Source: UBA6244 sp965140775 (GTDB taxonomy: Bacteria; Bacteroidota; Bacteroidia; Bacteroidales; F082). Taken from it: DNA of 64,000 bases. Position 1 is the stretch's first letter; the number at the start of each line of letters is the position of its first letter. Shown one piece after another: positions 42,272 through 50,485 of this stretch. Location: assembly GCA_965140775.1 (NCBI GenBank), contig OZ223471.1, positions 1,674,001 through 1,738,000 of the forward strand, in the 5' to 3' direction. A program made the position numbers and the translations under genes. The notes under the pieces are model-generated. The model worked only from the letters and a program-made list of their open reading frames with translations. It was not told the origin of the DNA and did not search any database.

Positions 42272-42652
42272 GTGAACCGAAAGAATCACTTTTCGATACA
42301 CAAACGTGCCCTCAGTTTCAAATATGCCTTTCGGGGGATAAGCAAAGCTGTAGCAACCCAACATAATTTGTGGATACATCTCTCTGTCGGAACACTGGTG
42401 GTATTGGCTGCTATTTTTTTTCAGGTCACCCGTAACGAATGGATAATACTGATACTCACCATGGCCCTTGTGATTGCAGCCGAATTGTTCAATACCGCCA
42501 TTGAGTGGGTTGTTGACCTTGTTTCGCCCGAAAAGCACCCATTGGCCGGTGCAGCCAAGGATGTGGCCGCCGGAGCTGTACTGATTCTGGCCCTGGCAGC
42601 TGCCATTGTTGGCCTAATTATTTTTTCACCCTATTTGATGACCTACTTATGA
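42272..42652 (+). CDS. dgkA: Diacylglycerol/undecaprenol kinase
   Basis: 126 residues, three transmembrane helices. SFKYAFRGISKAVATQHNLWIH and the active-site motif AAELFNTAIEWVVDL (Glu..Asn..Glu) followed by HPLAGAAKDVAAGAVL define the DgkA family. In Gram-negative bacteria it recycles diacylglycerol; some homologues act on undecaprenol. GTG start at 42272; a -7-like TAACTTTG at 42242-42249 is close upstream. Overlaps the next gene by 4 nt. Confidence 0.92.
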   Translation: MNRKNHFSIHKRALSFKYAFRGISKAVATQHNLWIHLSVGTLVVLAAIFFQVTRNEWIILILTMALVIAAELFNTAIEWVVDLVSPEKHPLAGAAKDVAAGAVLILALAAAIVGLIIFSPYLMTYL

Positions 42653-43500
42653 TATTAATAGCTGACAGCGGCTCCACCAAAACAAGCTGGGCCTTACTGA
42701 CCCAAGACCAACCCGTTGCCTATTTAAGCACAAAAGGCCACAATCCCTATTACTACACCGATGAGGAACTGCGGTTGATCCTAAGGCAGGAACTAAGTGC
42801 ACAAATTGCCCAACCCGATAAGGTAACCGAAATTTATTTTTATGGCTCAGGGTGTTCCTCCCAAACCAACTGCAACAGGGTGGAAAACGCATTGAAAGAC
42901 CTTTTTAACCGTGCAAAAATTTACGTACATCACGACCTCTATGGAGCTGCGCTGGCACTGTTTCACAGAGAAAAAGGCATTGCCTGCATTCTGGGCACAG
43001 GCTCCAACTCATGTGGCTGGGACGGAGAAAAAATCACCGAGAATGTGCCATCGCTGGGGTATATGCTGGCTGATGAGGGCAGTGGCACCACCATTGGGAA
43101 AAACCTGCTGCGCGGACTATTGAAAGGAGAAGCCGATGAAGAAATAACCCGCCTTTTCTATCACGCACACGACCTTACTTTTGAAAAGACACTTGACATC
43201 ATTTACAAGCAACCCGAGCCCAACCGTTTCATGGCTTCGCTAACAAAATTTGCTGGAAAGCACTTGCATAACCCATGGTGCCGACAAGTGGTAAAACAAT
43301 CCCTCGACGATTTTATCACGCTTAATGTCAAACTCTACGACAACCATCAGGAGTTACCCATCGCGTTTACCGGGTCTATCGCCCATCATTTTAAGGATAT
43401 TTTAGCGGAAGTCTGCCATGAGCACGGACTTAAGATGGGAATAGTTCTTCAGGACCCCATTGAGGGATTGGTGAAGTATCATCAGCAGAACAGAGGATAA
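42649..43500 (+). CDS. BadF/BcrA-type ATPase, N-acetylglucosamine kinase-like
   Basis: 283-residue cytoplasmic protein of the ASKHA fold: N-terminal phosphate loop IADSGSTKTSWALL, then CILGTGSNSCGWDG, GYMLADEGSGTTIG and a late PIAFTGSIAHHF. This matches the BadF/BadG/BcrA family branch that includes N-acetylglucosamine kinases. Likely phosphorylates an amino sugar during cell-wall recycling, inferred from family. Coupled by ATGA to dgkA; both touch envelope recycling. Confidence 0.8.
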   Translation: MILIADSGSTKTSWALLTQDQPVAYLSTKGHNPYYYTDEELRLILRQELSAQIAQPDKVTEIYFYGSGCSSQTNCNRVENALKDLFNRAKIYVHHDLYGAALALFHREKGIACILGTGSNSCGWDGEKITENVPSLGYMLADEGSGTTIGKNLLRGLLKGEADEEITRLFYHAHDLTFEKTLDIIYKQPEPNRFMASLTKFAGKHLHNPWCRQVVKQSLDDFITLNVKLYDNHQELPIAFTGSIAHHFKDILAEVCHEHGLKMGIVLQDPIEGLVKYHQQNRG

Positions 43501-43655
43501 TTTGTAAACTGATTAAGTTGTAAACATGGACAAAAGACACCAACGATTCTGCACACATGTGCACATGGACTCCGGCTTAGCACCTGGGGAGGGGATAGAA
43601 ACCAATGGCGGGAGGCGAGCCAAGATTGAATCCCGGCAATTTTCACCTGCCCATG

Positions 43656-45365
43656 TTATCTTTGAATAATCAGTTTCCGTAGGTCAAAGTGACCATTCAT
43701 ACTTACTTTCAACACATAAATACCATTATCCAATTTGGAGGTATTTATTATGGTGCTGTTTGGGCTCAGAATCTCCGTACAAACCAAGACACCCTTCAAA
43801 TCATATATTTTTACATCAAGTGTGTTGTCGAGGTCACCTGTTGGCTCAATAACAACAAAATCGGCGGCAGGATTTGGAAACATCTTGAGATGGGAATGGC
43901 CGGCTTCAACTTCTTGTAAACCAATGGTCGTACTGTTCAGTTTGCATACGTAAATATCTTCCCGGAAATTGATGCTCGTCAAAGAATCGCGACCAAAAAC
44001 GACTGTATTGCTAAAGCCACTGGTTACGAAAATATCGTCCTCCCCATCAATGACCAGGCTCAGTGCCGTACTTTGACCCGAAGGGATATTCAATGGGGTT
44101 TTGAGGAGAAGAAAATGACCCTCCTCGTCGAATTTTACCAAGGCACCATTATTGCCTCCAACAATGGTATCCATGGGTGTGGAATTCACCTGAAAATATT
44201 CCCCGTTTATTGTTGCCCCCAAATAGACATTACCGGCAATGTCTGTGGCCAGCGCATTGCCATAATCCACACTTTCAGTTCCCAGGCTATTTGCCCAGAG
44301 ATTGTTACCCAGATGGTCGTATTTGGTGATAAACAGCTCAGACGGTTCGTTTGTTTTTGTAATGAAGTTATCTCCAAACCGGACGGAATCTCCTTCAAAT
44401 TCTCCTGCCAGGTAAACCTGGTCGCCCATGGCTGTTATACAATTCCCTGACAACCTGAAAAGGCTCGGCTTGCTCGTGGCACCTCTGGCCCATAAAGCAT
44501 TTCCATCAGGATTATATTTAGCCAGAAACACATTCCTCACCGATTCGGTATTGGTAACATAAATGTCATTTGAATCATCAAAAAATACCGTATCGCTCCC
44601 AAAGAACCCGGTCAGGTACACATTGCTATTGTCGTCGGTACATATGCCATTTGACATGGCATCAGGAGTTCCGTTTCCGGCAAAACTGTAATGGGTTGCG
44701 TTGGCCCAAATAAAATTGCCCGAATTGCTGTATTTTGCAAGAAAAACACCGTAACAAGCACCTGTAGAAATTAGCAGGTTGTTGTCGAAGTTGATTTCAT
44801 TGTTAAAAGTACCCGACACCAAAAGGTTTCCATTCGCATCAATGGCAACACTTTTTGCACCTCTTCCATTCAAACCCATTTTTGCCCACACAAACGACCC
44901 CGATGCATCATATTTTACAAGAAAGGATGCTTGATTATAGGGTTCCGGCAACACAATCATCTGGTTATCAAAACTAATGGTATCGCCCACCAAGTCACCG
45001 CTGACATAAACATTACCATTTATATCCGTGACAACCGCATAACCGTAAGTTTCCATATTGGAAGATGGCGTAGATGCTCTTTTTGCCCAAATTATGCTTC
45101 CATCAGGGTTATATTTTGCCACAAACATGGAAGCCGCTGATGAATCGGACTTCGACAAGGTGATATTGTCGAATGTGATAGAAGAACTATAGAACGTTCC
45201 GGCAACGATTACATGTCCAATGGCATCGGTTGCCACAGCATTTCCGGATTCTGTGTAAGTGCCACCGGATTTTTTCGCCCAAATGTAATCCAGGCTTTGA
45301 GCAAAACTTCCGATTGATACCATAGAGAAAACATGCAACGAAATAAATACAATTGCGTTTTTCAT
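43656..45365 (-). CDS. T9SS-sorted SBBP-type beta-propeller protein
   Basis: 569 residues. Signal peptide (MKNAIVFISLHVFSMVSIGSFAQ), then about nine repeats of the 'GNVYVSGxFxxxxxFDN...LFxxKYDxxGxxxWA' type (for example GNLLVSGTFNNEINFDN, VFLAKYSNSGNFIWA), forming a seven- or eight-bladed propeller of the SBBP class. It ends in a T9SS type A domain (MFPNPAADFVVIEP to DLRKLIIQR). Surface or secreted; function unknown. Monocistronic. Confidence 0.82.
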   Translation of the reverse strand: MKNAIVFISLHVFSMVSIGSFAQSLDYIWAKKSGGTYTESGNAVATDAIGHVIVAGTFYSSSITFDNITLSKSDSSAASMFVAKYNPDGSIIWAKRASTPSSNMETYGYAVVTDINGNVYVSGDLVGDTISFDNQMIVLPEPYNQASFLVKYDASGSFVWAKMGLNGRGAKSVAIDANGNLLVSGTFNNEINFDNNLLISTGACYGVFLAKYSNSGNFIWANATHYSFAGNGTPDAMSNGICTDDNSNVYLTGFFGSDTVFFDDSNDIYVTNTESVRNVFLAKYNPDGNALWARGATSKPSLFRLSGNCITAMGDQVYLAGEFEGDSVRFGDNFITKTNEPSELFITKYDHLGNNLWANSLGTESVDYGNALATDIAGNVYLGATINGEYFQVNSTPMDTIVGGNNGALVKFDEEGHFLLLKTPLNIPSGQSTALSLVIDGEDDIFVTSGFSNTVVFGRDSLTSINFREDIYVCKLNSTTIGLQEVEAGHSHLKMFPNPAADFVVIEPTGDLDNTLDVKIYDLKGVLVCTEILSPNSTIINTSKLDNGIYVLKVSMNGHFDLRKLIIQR

Positions 45366-45925
45366 TTTACTCTCGTCAGAGTTTACCGTGCTGACTCCGC
45401 ACTTCTAATTATTGATTGTCACGAAAACACTGGCACTGTTTTGCTTGTACAAGACGAATAAACAATAGATGCTCCAACGATAACCTCTTCTCTTACCAGG
45501 CACCCGGCACATAGCATTAGAAACTGATTATCAGCAAGAAAGCTCAGTCTATTTGCATTATCTTTCATGGCCTTGGTATTGAAGAATGGCTATCAAAGAT
45601 ACATTTCATTTGTATGAAATCAATTGATTCAGACTACTTTATTGTTCCCATGTCGATAATCGAATCGGCTCGAAAAACTTCGTACTCCCGACCTTCTGTT
45701 CATGTCCTACGGACAAATGGGTTACAGGTTTGCAACGCTATTGATATTGAAGCCCTAGGGGCTATATTACTTGCTTCGGTTTACAGACGCCGGTGAAAAG
45801 ATAATAAAAACGGTCAACGTTATTTAGGCATTAACAATTGACAACTCCCTACTCCCGTCTCCCTACTCTCTACTCCGGTCTCCCGACTGCCGTCTCCCTC
45901 CCGAGAACTTTTGGGATCATTCTCC
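45366..45925. other. 560-nt intergenic region with repeats
   Basis: No gene supported. Holds inverted copy B of the 66-bp dispersed repeat (45702-45763) and a pyrimidine-rich degenerate tandem stretch (about 45848-45955; CCCTACTCCCGTCTCC-like units) running into the end of the next gene. A 60-codon plus-strand frame here is repeat sequence. Confidence 0.55.
45702..45763. repeat. 66-bp dispersed repeat, copy B (inverted, diverged)
   Basis: Reads ATGTCCTACGGACAAATGG at the left and GATATTGAAGCCC then TAGGGGCT at the right, the reverse complement of copies A, C and D with some changes. The flank ACTCCCGAC corresponds to the GGGAGTCGGG seen after copy A. Confidence 0.7.
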
Positions 45926-47575
45926 CTACTGTCCTCTCCACCTCACTACTTCTACATGAACCGTATCGGCAAAACCTGTGAATAGCTTTCTGTTTTCAGT
46001 TTCGTTTCCATCGCGGTCAACCTCTACGGTATTCCAGCTGCCGCGGGTAAATTTAAAATCCATTTCACGTCCGGCGATGGGAATGGTCAGGTAGGGTTGT
46101 CCGTTGTTAAGTTTGCTGAAAATCAGATTTTTGTCACCCGGATCCCATCCATTAAAATCGGGTGCCAGGTAGATATTTGCATTTTTGGGGGTGTTGTTTG
46201 GAAGATGGTCTATCACCAGGGTAAGTTGGTGGGGATGATTGATTGTTGGGAGGTCTTTCCAGTTTTCCACCTGAAGATAGAGGGTGTCGAAATCGTTGTA
46301 ATTCATCCGGTAAGGAGGTAAATCAACGCCTTCTTTACCTATTTCTGCCGACTCCCACGAACCGCGCGTAATTCGGAATTCGAAGTCGCCGTTTTTTCGT
46401 GGAAGGTTGATAAAATATCTTCCGTCGGAATCATGCCAAAACATGTAGCGCAATTTTCCCGGATCCCAACCATTGAAATCGCCCGACACATAAATTTTGG
46501 CCTTATCGGGTGTGGTGGGCGGCAGATGGTTGATAACCAGGGTGATGTCGTCGTCTCCTGTGCGACCCCTGTCTTTCCAGCGAGCCACGTCAATGGTTAC
46601 GGTGTCTGCATTACCCAAATCAATTTGTCGGTTGCTGATGTCGTAACCATTTTTATCCACTTCAACGGTTCCCCATCCCCCGCGGGTGATTTTATAATCG
46701 AGTACATAATTTTTTCTGGGGAAGGTATAGAAAAGTTGTCCGTTTTTGTTTCGTTGAAACTCAAAGTTTTTGTCACCCGATATCCATGAGTTGATGTTGC
46801 CGGCCAGAAACACAGGTTCGGATGGCGGTGTGTTTTTTGGTAAATTTTTGATAATCAGCACTACCTTGGAAGGTTTTTCTCCGGGGATGTCGGCCCAGCC
46901 CCTCACGGTGATATTTACAGTGTCGGAAATGCCAAAATCAAGTGACCTGTTGGGAATCTCGTTGCCATATTCGTCCGACTCGGAGTTGGACAAGTCGCCA
47001 CGGGTAAGTTTATACTCAAGTCGGCTCACTCCCGGAGGGCGGTCGATGGTAATGTACCTTTTTCCACCTTCAGTTTTTTGAGTAATGGACGCATTATCAG
47101 GATCCCATGAGTTGAGGTTGCTGGCTATGGCAATCACGTCATCCTGAGGGGTGTTGTCGGGGATGCTGTCGATAACAATGGTGAGCTTCGGACAGTTAAT
47201 CGGATCCAAATCGTTCCAACTTTGGATGTTCACCACCGCGGTATCTACCCTGTTGGTAATGAGCGATCTGTTGTCAATTTCTTCTCCACAAATACCCTTC
47301 TCAACAGTGGTCCAGTCGCCACGCGTAAATTTGTAGTCCACCTGACCAAACCCCGGAGGCAGTGTGATGTAATAAGCATTGTCAGCATGTCGGGTCAGTT
47401 GAAAACGTTCCTCTCCCGGATCCCAGTTGTTGAAGTTACCGGTAATGTAAATGGGTTGGTTTTCAGGTGTGTTTTCAGGAACAGATTCCACCTTAATCAC
47501 CACCCGGTTGCATGAGGCCAGCGCAACAACAAATGTGAGGATAATAAACCACTGTATGCGAATCGGTCTTTTCAT
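45926..47575 (-). CDS. Lipoprotein with five tandem glycogen-binding-like modules
   Basis: 549 residues. Lipoprotein signal (MKRPIRIQWFIILTFVVALASC, Cys22). Five modules of about 100 residues follow, each with 'PxNTPxxxxIYxxGxFNxWDPG', 'YxITLPxxxxxxxxKFTRGxWxxVE' and 'NRxxxxxxxDTVxxxVxxW'. This is the pattern of AMPK/CBM48-type E-set domains that bind starch or glycogen. Module 3 has SWISGDKN instead of WDPG. No enzyme domain is attached. The ATG overlaps the response regulator's stop (ATGA), so it is made with the LytS/LytTR pair. Binding of alpha-glucans is inferred; the modules may instead bind protein. Confidence 0.78.
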   Translation of the reverse strand: MKRPIRIQWFIILTFVVALASCNRVVIKVESVPENTPENQPIYITGNFNNWDPGEERFQLTRHADNAYYITLPPGFGQVDYKFTRGDWTTVEKGICGEEIDNRSLITNRVDTAVVNIQSWNDLDPINCPKLTIVIDSIPDNTPQDDVIAIASNLNSWDPDNASITQKTEGGKRYITIDRPPGVSRLEYKLTRGDLSNSESDEYGNEIPNRSLDFGISDTVNITVRGWADIPGEKPSKVVLIIKNLPKNTPPSEPVFLAGNINSWISGDKNFEFQRNKNGQLFYTFPRKNYVLDYKITRGGWGTVEVDKNGYDISNRQIDLGNADTVTIDVARWKDRGRTGDDDITLVINHLPPTTPDKAKIYVSGDFNGWDPGKLRYMFWHDSDGRYFINLPRKNGDFEFRITRGSWESAEIGKEGVDLPPYRMNYNDFDTLYLQVENWKDLPTINHPHQLTLVIDHLPNNTPKNANIYLAPDFNGWDPGDKNLIFSKLNNGQPYLTIPIAGREMDFKFTRGSWNTVEVDRDGNETENRKLFTGFADTVHVEVVRWRGQ

Positions 47576-48345
47576 TTGTCGATCCAGTTTAAGAAATCAG
47601 GAACTTTTACACGACTGATCAGCACCGACTCATCTGCATCAGGGTTCAGTTCCAGGTGTAGCCGGCTGTTGAAATATTTACTTATCTTGCCAATAGCTTT
47701 AATGCCAACAATATAGCTGCGGTTGATGCGGTAAAAAATGTTGGGGTCGAGGAGTTCGTTCAGTTGATCTAAGGTGTGGTTTACAAAATACCTTTTGTTG
47801 TTGTGGGTAACGAGCATCACTTCGTTGTCTTCGGCTTTAAAATAAGCTACTTCCTCCAGGTTGATACGCAAAATCTGGTCGCCAATACGTGTAATAAAAC
47901 GAGATTTATACCTGGGTTTTTCAACGGCGAAGAGTTTTTCCAACTGTTGAATATCCAATGCCATTTCCGGTTTTTTGGCACTGTCGAAGTGCGACTTATA
48001 TTTTTCCAGGGCTTTGTTGAGATCCGACAATTTTACAGGTTTGAGCAGGTAATCGATGCTATGTACCTTGAAAGCCTGTATGGCATATTCGTCGTAAGCG
48101 GTGGTGAAAATGACCGGGGCTTTTGTGTTCACTTGTCGGAATATTTCAAAGCTCAATCCGTCGGATAACCGAATGTCGAAGAACATCAAATCGGGTGCCG
48201 GATTTGCTTCCAGCCATTCAACGGCTTCCTCAATGCTGTCGATACATTCCAAAACATGTATTTCATGCTCCACCGAGGCCAGCAGGCGCTTCAACTCGTT
48301 TTGGGCAAGCGGCTCATCTTCAACAATCAATACCTGTATTTTCAT
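47572..48345 (-). CDS. LytTR-family response regulator
   Basis: 257 residues. Receiver domain (LIVEDEPLAQNELK, LMFFDIRLSDGLSF with the phospho-Asp, LLKPVK) and a C-terminal LytTR DNA-binding domain (SRFITRIGDQILRINLEEVAYFKAEDNEVML, FYRINRSYIVG). Receives phosphate from the sensor kinase encoded just upstream (4-nt overlap). The downstream lipoprotein also overlaps by 4 nt. Target genes unknown. Confidence 0.93.
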   Translation of the reverse strand: MKIQVLIVEDEPLAQNELKRLLASVEHEIHVLECIDSIEEAVEWLEANPAPDLMFFDIRLSDGLSFEIFRQVNTKAPVIFTTAYDEYAIQAFKVHSIDYLLKPVKLSDLNKALEKYKSHFDSAKKPEMALDIQQLEKLFAVEKPRYKSRFITRIGDQILRINLEEVAYFKAEDNEVMLVTHNNKRYFVNHTLDQLNELLDPNIFYRINRSYIVGIKAIGKISKYFNSRLHLELNPDADESVLISRVKVPDFLNWIDK

Positions 48346-49403
48346 GGTGCTACATTTTTTACAGATTCGCTATCGGGCAAGGGAATTTTTACCACAAAAT
48401 CGTCATTATTTTCTTCAATAATCACCTCCCTGTCAGTTAAATAACCATACCTGTTGGTGATGTTTTTAAGTCCGGTTTCGGTGCCCACCTCCTTGTTAAT
48501 TTTTGGTTGGAGGTTGTTTTTCACCACCAAGAACTCATTTTCCAAAAATATATCAATTTTTAATGGTTTCTTTTTGGAAACCACATTGTGTTTGATGGCA
48601 TTTTCGATGAGCATCTGAAGGGTGAGTGGAGCCACCAACAGCGTGTGGTTGTTCGTGGGCAAATCCACCTCCACCAGGAGGTTGTCGCCAAAACGCAACT
48701 GCATCAGGGTGATGAACGATCGTACAAATCCGATTTCAGTGTCCAGCGAAACAAGCTCTTTTTCCTTGTTCTCGAGAATGTACCGATACACATCTGCCAA
48801 CTCGCGGATAAATAATCCGGCATTTTCAGGATTTTCATACACCAGCGACGACAAGGTGTTCAGGCTGTTGAACAGAAAATGAGGGTTGAGTTGTGCGCGA
48901 AGCAATTCAAAGCGATACTCGGCATTTTCCTTTTTAAAGCGCTCCAACTCGGCCAAACTAAACCGCCATTGGTTGAGCAGAAAAAGTCCCAGCTCGAATA
49001 TTACAAAGGTGAGCACGATGAAGGTGGTAAATCCGGCAATGGTGAGCTCGTCTTGCAACGACACATACTTATAGGAGCCGAATGCAAATTTTACCGTCCA
49101 TCTCATAGCAAACACCAGAACCAGCGACACCGAAGCATTCAGCACAAACTGAAGGAAAAATCGTGCGTAAGGTCTTTTGTTCCACGGGTACGTTGTATTT
49201 AGTTTGCGATTTACAATGAGGAGTGTTTCTACCACCAGGTAAACAATGAAAATCGAAACCAGGTAATTCTCAATGGGTTGAAACAGACTGTAATAGGTAT
49301 ATACCAAGCTGAAGATGATGTCCAGAATAAATTTGAATATAATCCCCAGAATGAGACCGTAACCCCAACGCAACCAGCGATTTATTTTTACTTCTTGCTC
49401 CAT
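48342..49403 (-). CDS. LytS-type sensor histidine kinase
   Basis: 353 residues. Four transmembrane helices in the first 165 residues (LILGIIFKFILDIIFSLVY, YLVSIFIVYLVVETLLIV and two more), no separate sensor domain, then the His_kinase domain with LRAQLNPHFLFNSLNTLSSL (phospho-His) and a HATPase (MLIENAIKHNVV, GTETGLKNITNRY). This is the class that pairs with LytTR regulators. First gene of a three-gene translationally linked operon. Confidence 0.92.
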   Translation of the reverse strand: MEQEVKINRWLRWGYGLILGIIFKFILDIIFSLVYTYYSLFQPIENYLVSIFIVYLVVETLLIVNRKLNTTYPWNKRPYARFFLQFVLNASVSLVLVFAMRWTVKFAFGSYKYVSLQDELTIAGFTTFIVLTFVIFELGLFLLNQWRFSLAELERFKKENAEYRFELLRAQLNPHFLFNSLNTLSSLVYENPENAGLFIRELADVYRYILENKEKELVSLDTEIGFVRSFITLMQLRFGDNLLVEVDLPTNNHTLLVAPLTLQMLIENAIKHNVVSKKKPLKIDIFLENEFLVVKNNLQPKINKEVGTETGLKNITNRYGYLTDREVIIEENNDDFVVKIPLPDSESVKNVAP

Positions 49404-49518
49404 GAAACAAATGTAGGCAGATTGATTTCTTTCCTAATCTCAATCAAAAATACAAATTCTGGGCATCGAAACAGGTTTTCAAAGAACGGATTGCTAACAG
49501 TATCTTGAAAATGGCCGA

Positions 49519-49896
49519 TTAGCGTTGTGCCAGTTGTTCAGCATGTGGGTCGTGCTCGATGATTTTGGAAAATACCACGCGGTTGTTTTGAACCAATTCA
49601 AAAGTGTAGTTTCCTTCCGGAAATTGGCTGATGTCGTATTGAAGGTCAACCAGTTCGTACGATTTGTAGTTTTTGGTGTAGAGTACCTTGTTGTCTTCTT
49701 TAACCCTGATTTTTACTTTGTCACCGGCTTTTTTGGCCACTTTTACGTTAACCAAAGCATCGTTGGCCGAAAAAATGGATGCCCGCAAATCATTGGCCAC
49801 ATAGCAACATGAATCGGGTGATTGGGTTTGTGGAAATTGTGCGAAAGAAAGGGAGGCTATCAACGCCAGAGCGAATGTTAAAACAATTGATTTCAT
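49519..49896 (-). CDS. Small secreted protein, paralogue of the 27596 gene
   Basis: 125 residues; signal peptide MKSIVLTFALALIASLSFAQ. The mature part repeats NDLRASI, ALVNVKVAKKAGDKVKIRVKE, NKVLYTKNY, LVDLQYDISQFPEGNYTFEL of its paralogue, and differs in an N-terminal pair of cysteines (DSCCYVAND). Probably a small beta-sandwich of the DUF3244 type. Monocistronic; both paralogues border gaps with the 66-bp repeat family. Confidence 0.7.
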   Translation of the reverse strand: MKSIVLTFALALIASLSFAQFPQTQSPDSCCYVANDLRASIFSANDALVNVKVAKKAGDKVKIRVKEDNKVLYTKNYKSYELVDLQYDISQFPEGNYTFELVQNNRVVFSKIIEHDPHAEQLAQR

Positions 49897-50096
49897 GATT
49901 TTAGTTTTTATGGTGAATAACTACGGCAAAACTATGTCGTCATCAAGGGGATGTAAACGGTAAAGGTGTGAACTTAAGAATTGAAGGGGTGAAGTGGAGA
50001 ATGGGGAAGATGGGCTGGGAGTGGGGGGCTGAGTAAGGAGTAGGAAGACGGATGTCAGAAGTCGGAAGTCAGGAGTAGGTAGCAGCAGACAAAAAT

Positions 50097-50162
50097 AGCC
50101 CGTAGGGCTTCAATATCCATAGCATAACAAACGAAACATTCCATTTGTCCGTAGGACATTAA
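50097..50162. repeat. 66-bp dispersed repeat, copy C
   Basis: AGCCCGTAGGGCTTCAATAT ... ATTTGTCCGTAGGACATTAA, followed by CGGGAGTGGG. Preceded by GCAGACAAAAAT, nearly as in copy D. Confidence 0.8.
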
Positions 50163-50210
50163 CGGGAGTGGGAAGTCGGAAGTCCGGAGTAGGTAATCGC
50201 AGACAGAATT

Positions 50211-50276
50211 AGCCCGTAGGGCTTCAATATCCATAGCATAACAAACCAGGTAATTTTTTTGTCCGTAGGACATTAA
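50211..50276. repeat. 66-bp dispersed repeat, copy D
   Basis: Same orientation as copy C, 48 nt further on. Identical over the first 35 nt (AGCCCGTAGGGCTTCAATAT, CCATAGCATAACAAAC), different in the centre, and ending TTGTCCGTAGGACATTAA. Confidence 0.8.
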
Positions 50277-50438
50277 CCGGAGGGTGTTAGTGGAGGGCAA
50301 TAAAGTTATCGCCGACATAACGTATTTGTAATCAGGAAAATAGTACTGGTTTTGTCCCCCTGCGAATCTGAAAAAGCAGATATGAGACGAACCGCCATTT
50401 GGTGTGGCATCGCCGTTTAATCTCCTTTTCGACATAAA

Positions 50439-50468
50439 AAAACCGCCCTGATTTCAGGACGGTTTTTT
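50439..50468 (-). terminator. Terminator after the LruC-domain gene
   Basis: AAAACCGCCCTGA and TCAGGACGGTTTT form a stem with one mismatch; T-runs lie on both strands, so it can act in either direction. It is 18 nt past the LruC gene stop. Confidence 0.75.
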
Positions 50469-50485
50469 AGTAGGCCGGTCTATGG

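Larger units (their letters stand above)
49897..50438. other. Intergenic region with two copies of the 66-bp repeat
   Basis: No gene supported. Holds repeat copies C and D, flanked by purine-rich degenerate repeats such as GTCGGAAGTCAGGAGTAGG (about 50040-50090). Minus-strand open frames reading MSYGQM...CYAMDIEALRA are translations of the repeat. Confidence 0.6.

Noticed and set aside
45614..45796. 60-residue plus-strand ORF
   Set aside because: Half of it is the inverted copy of the same dispersed repeat; no domain.
50055..50435. Hypothetical protein reading MSYGQM and CYAMDIEALRA
   Set aside because: Translation of two copies of the 66-bp dispersed repeat.
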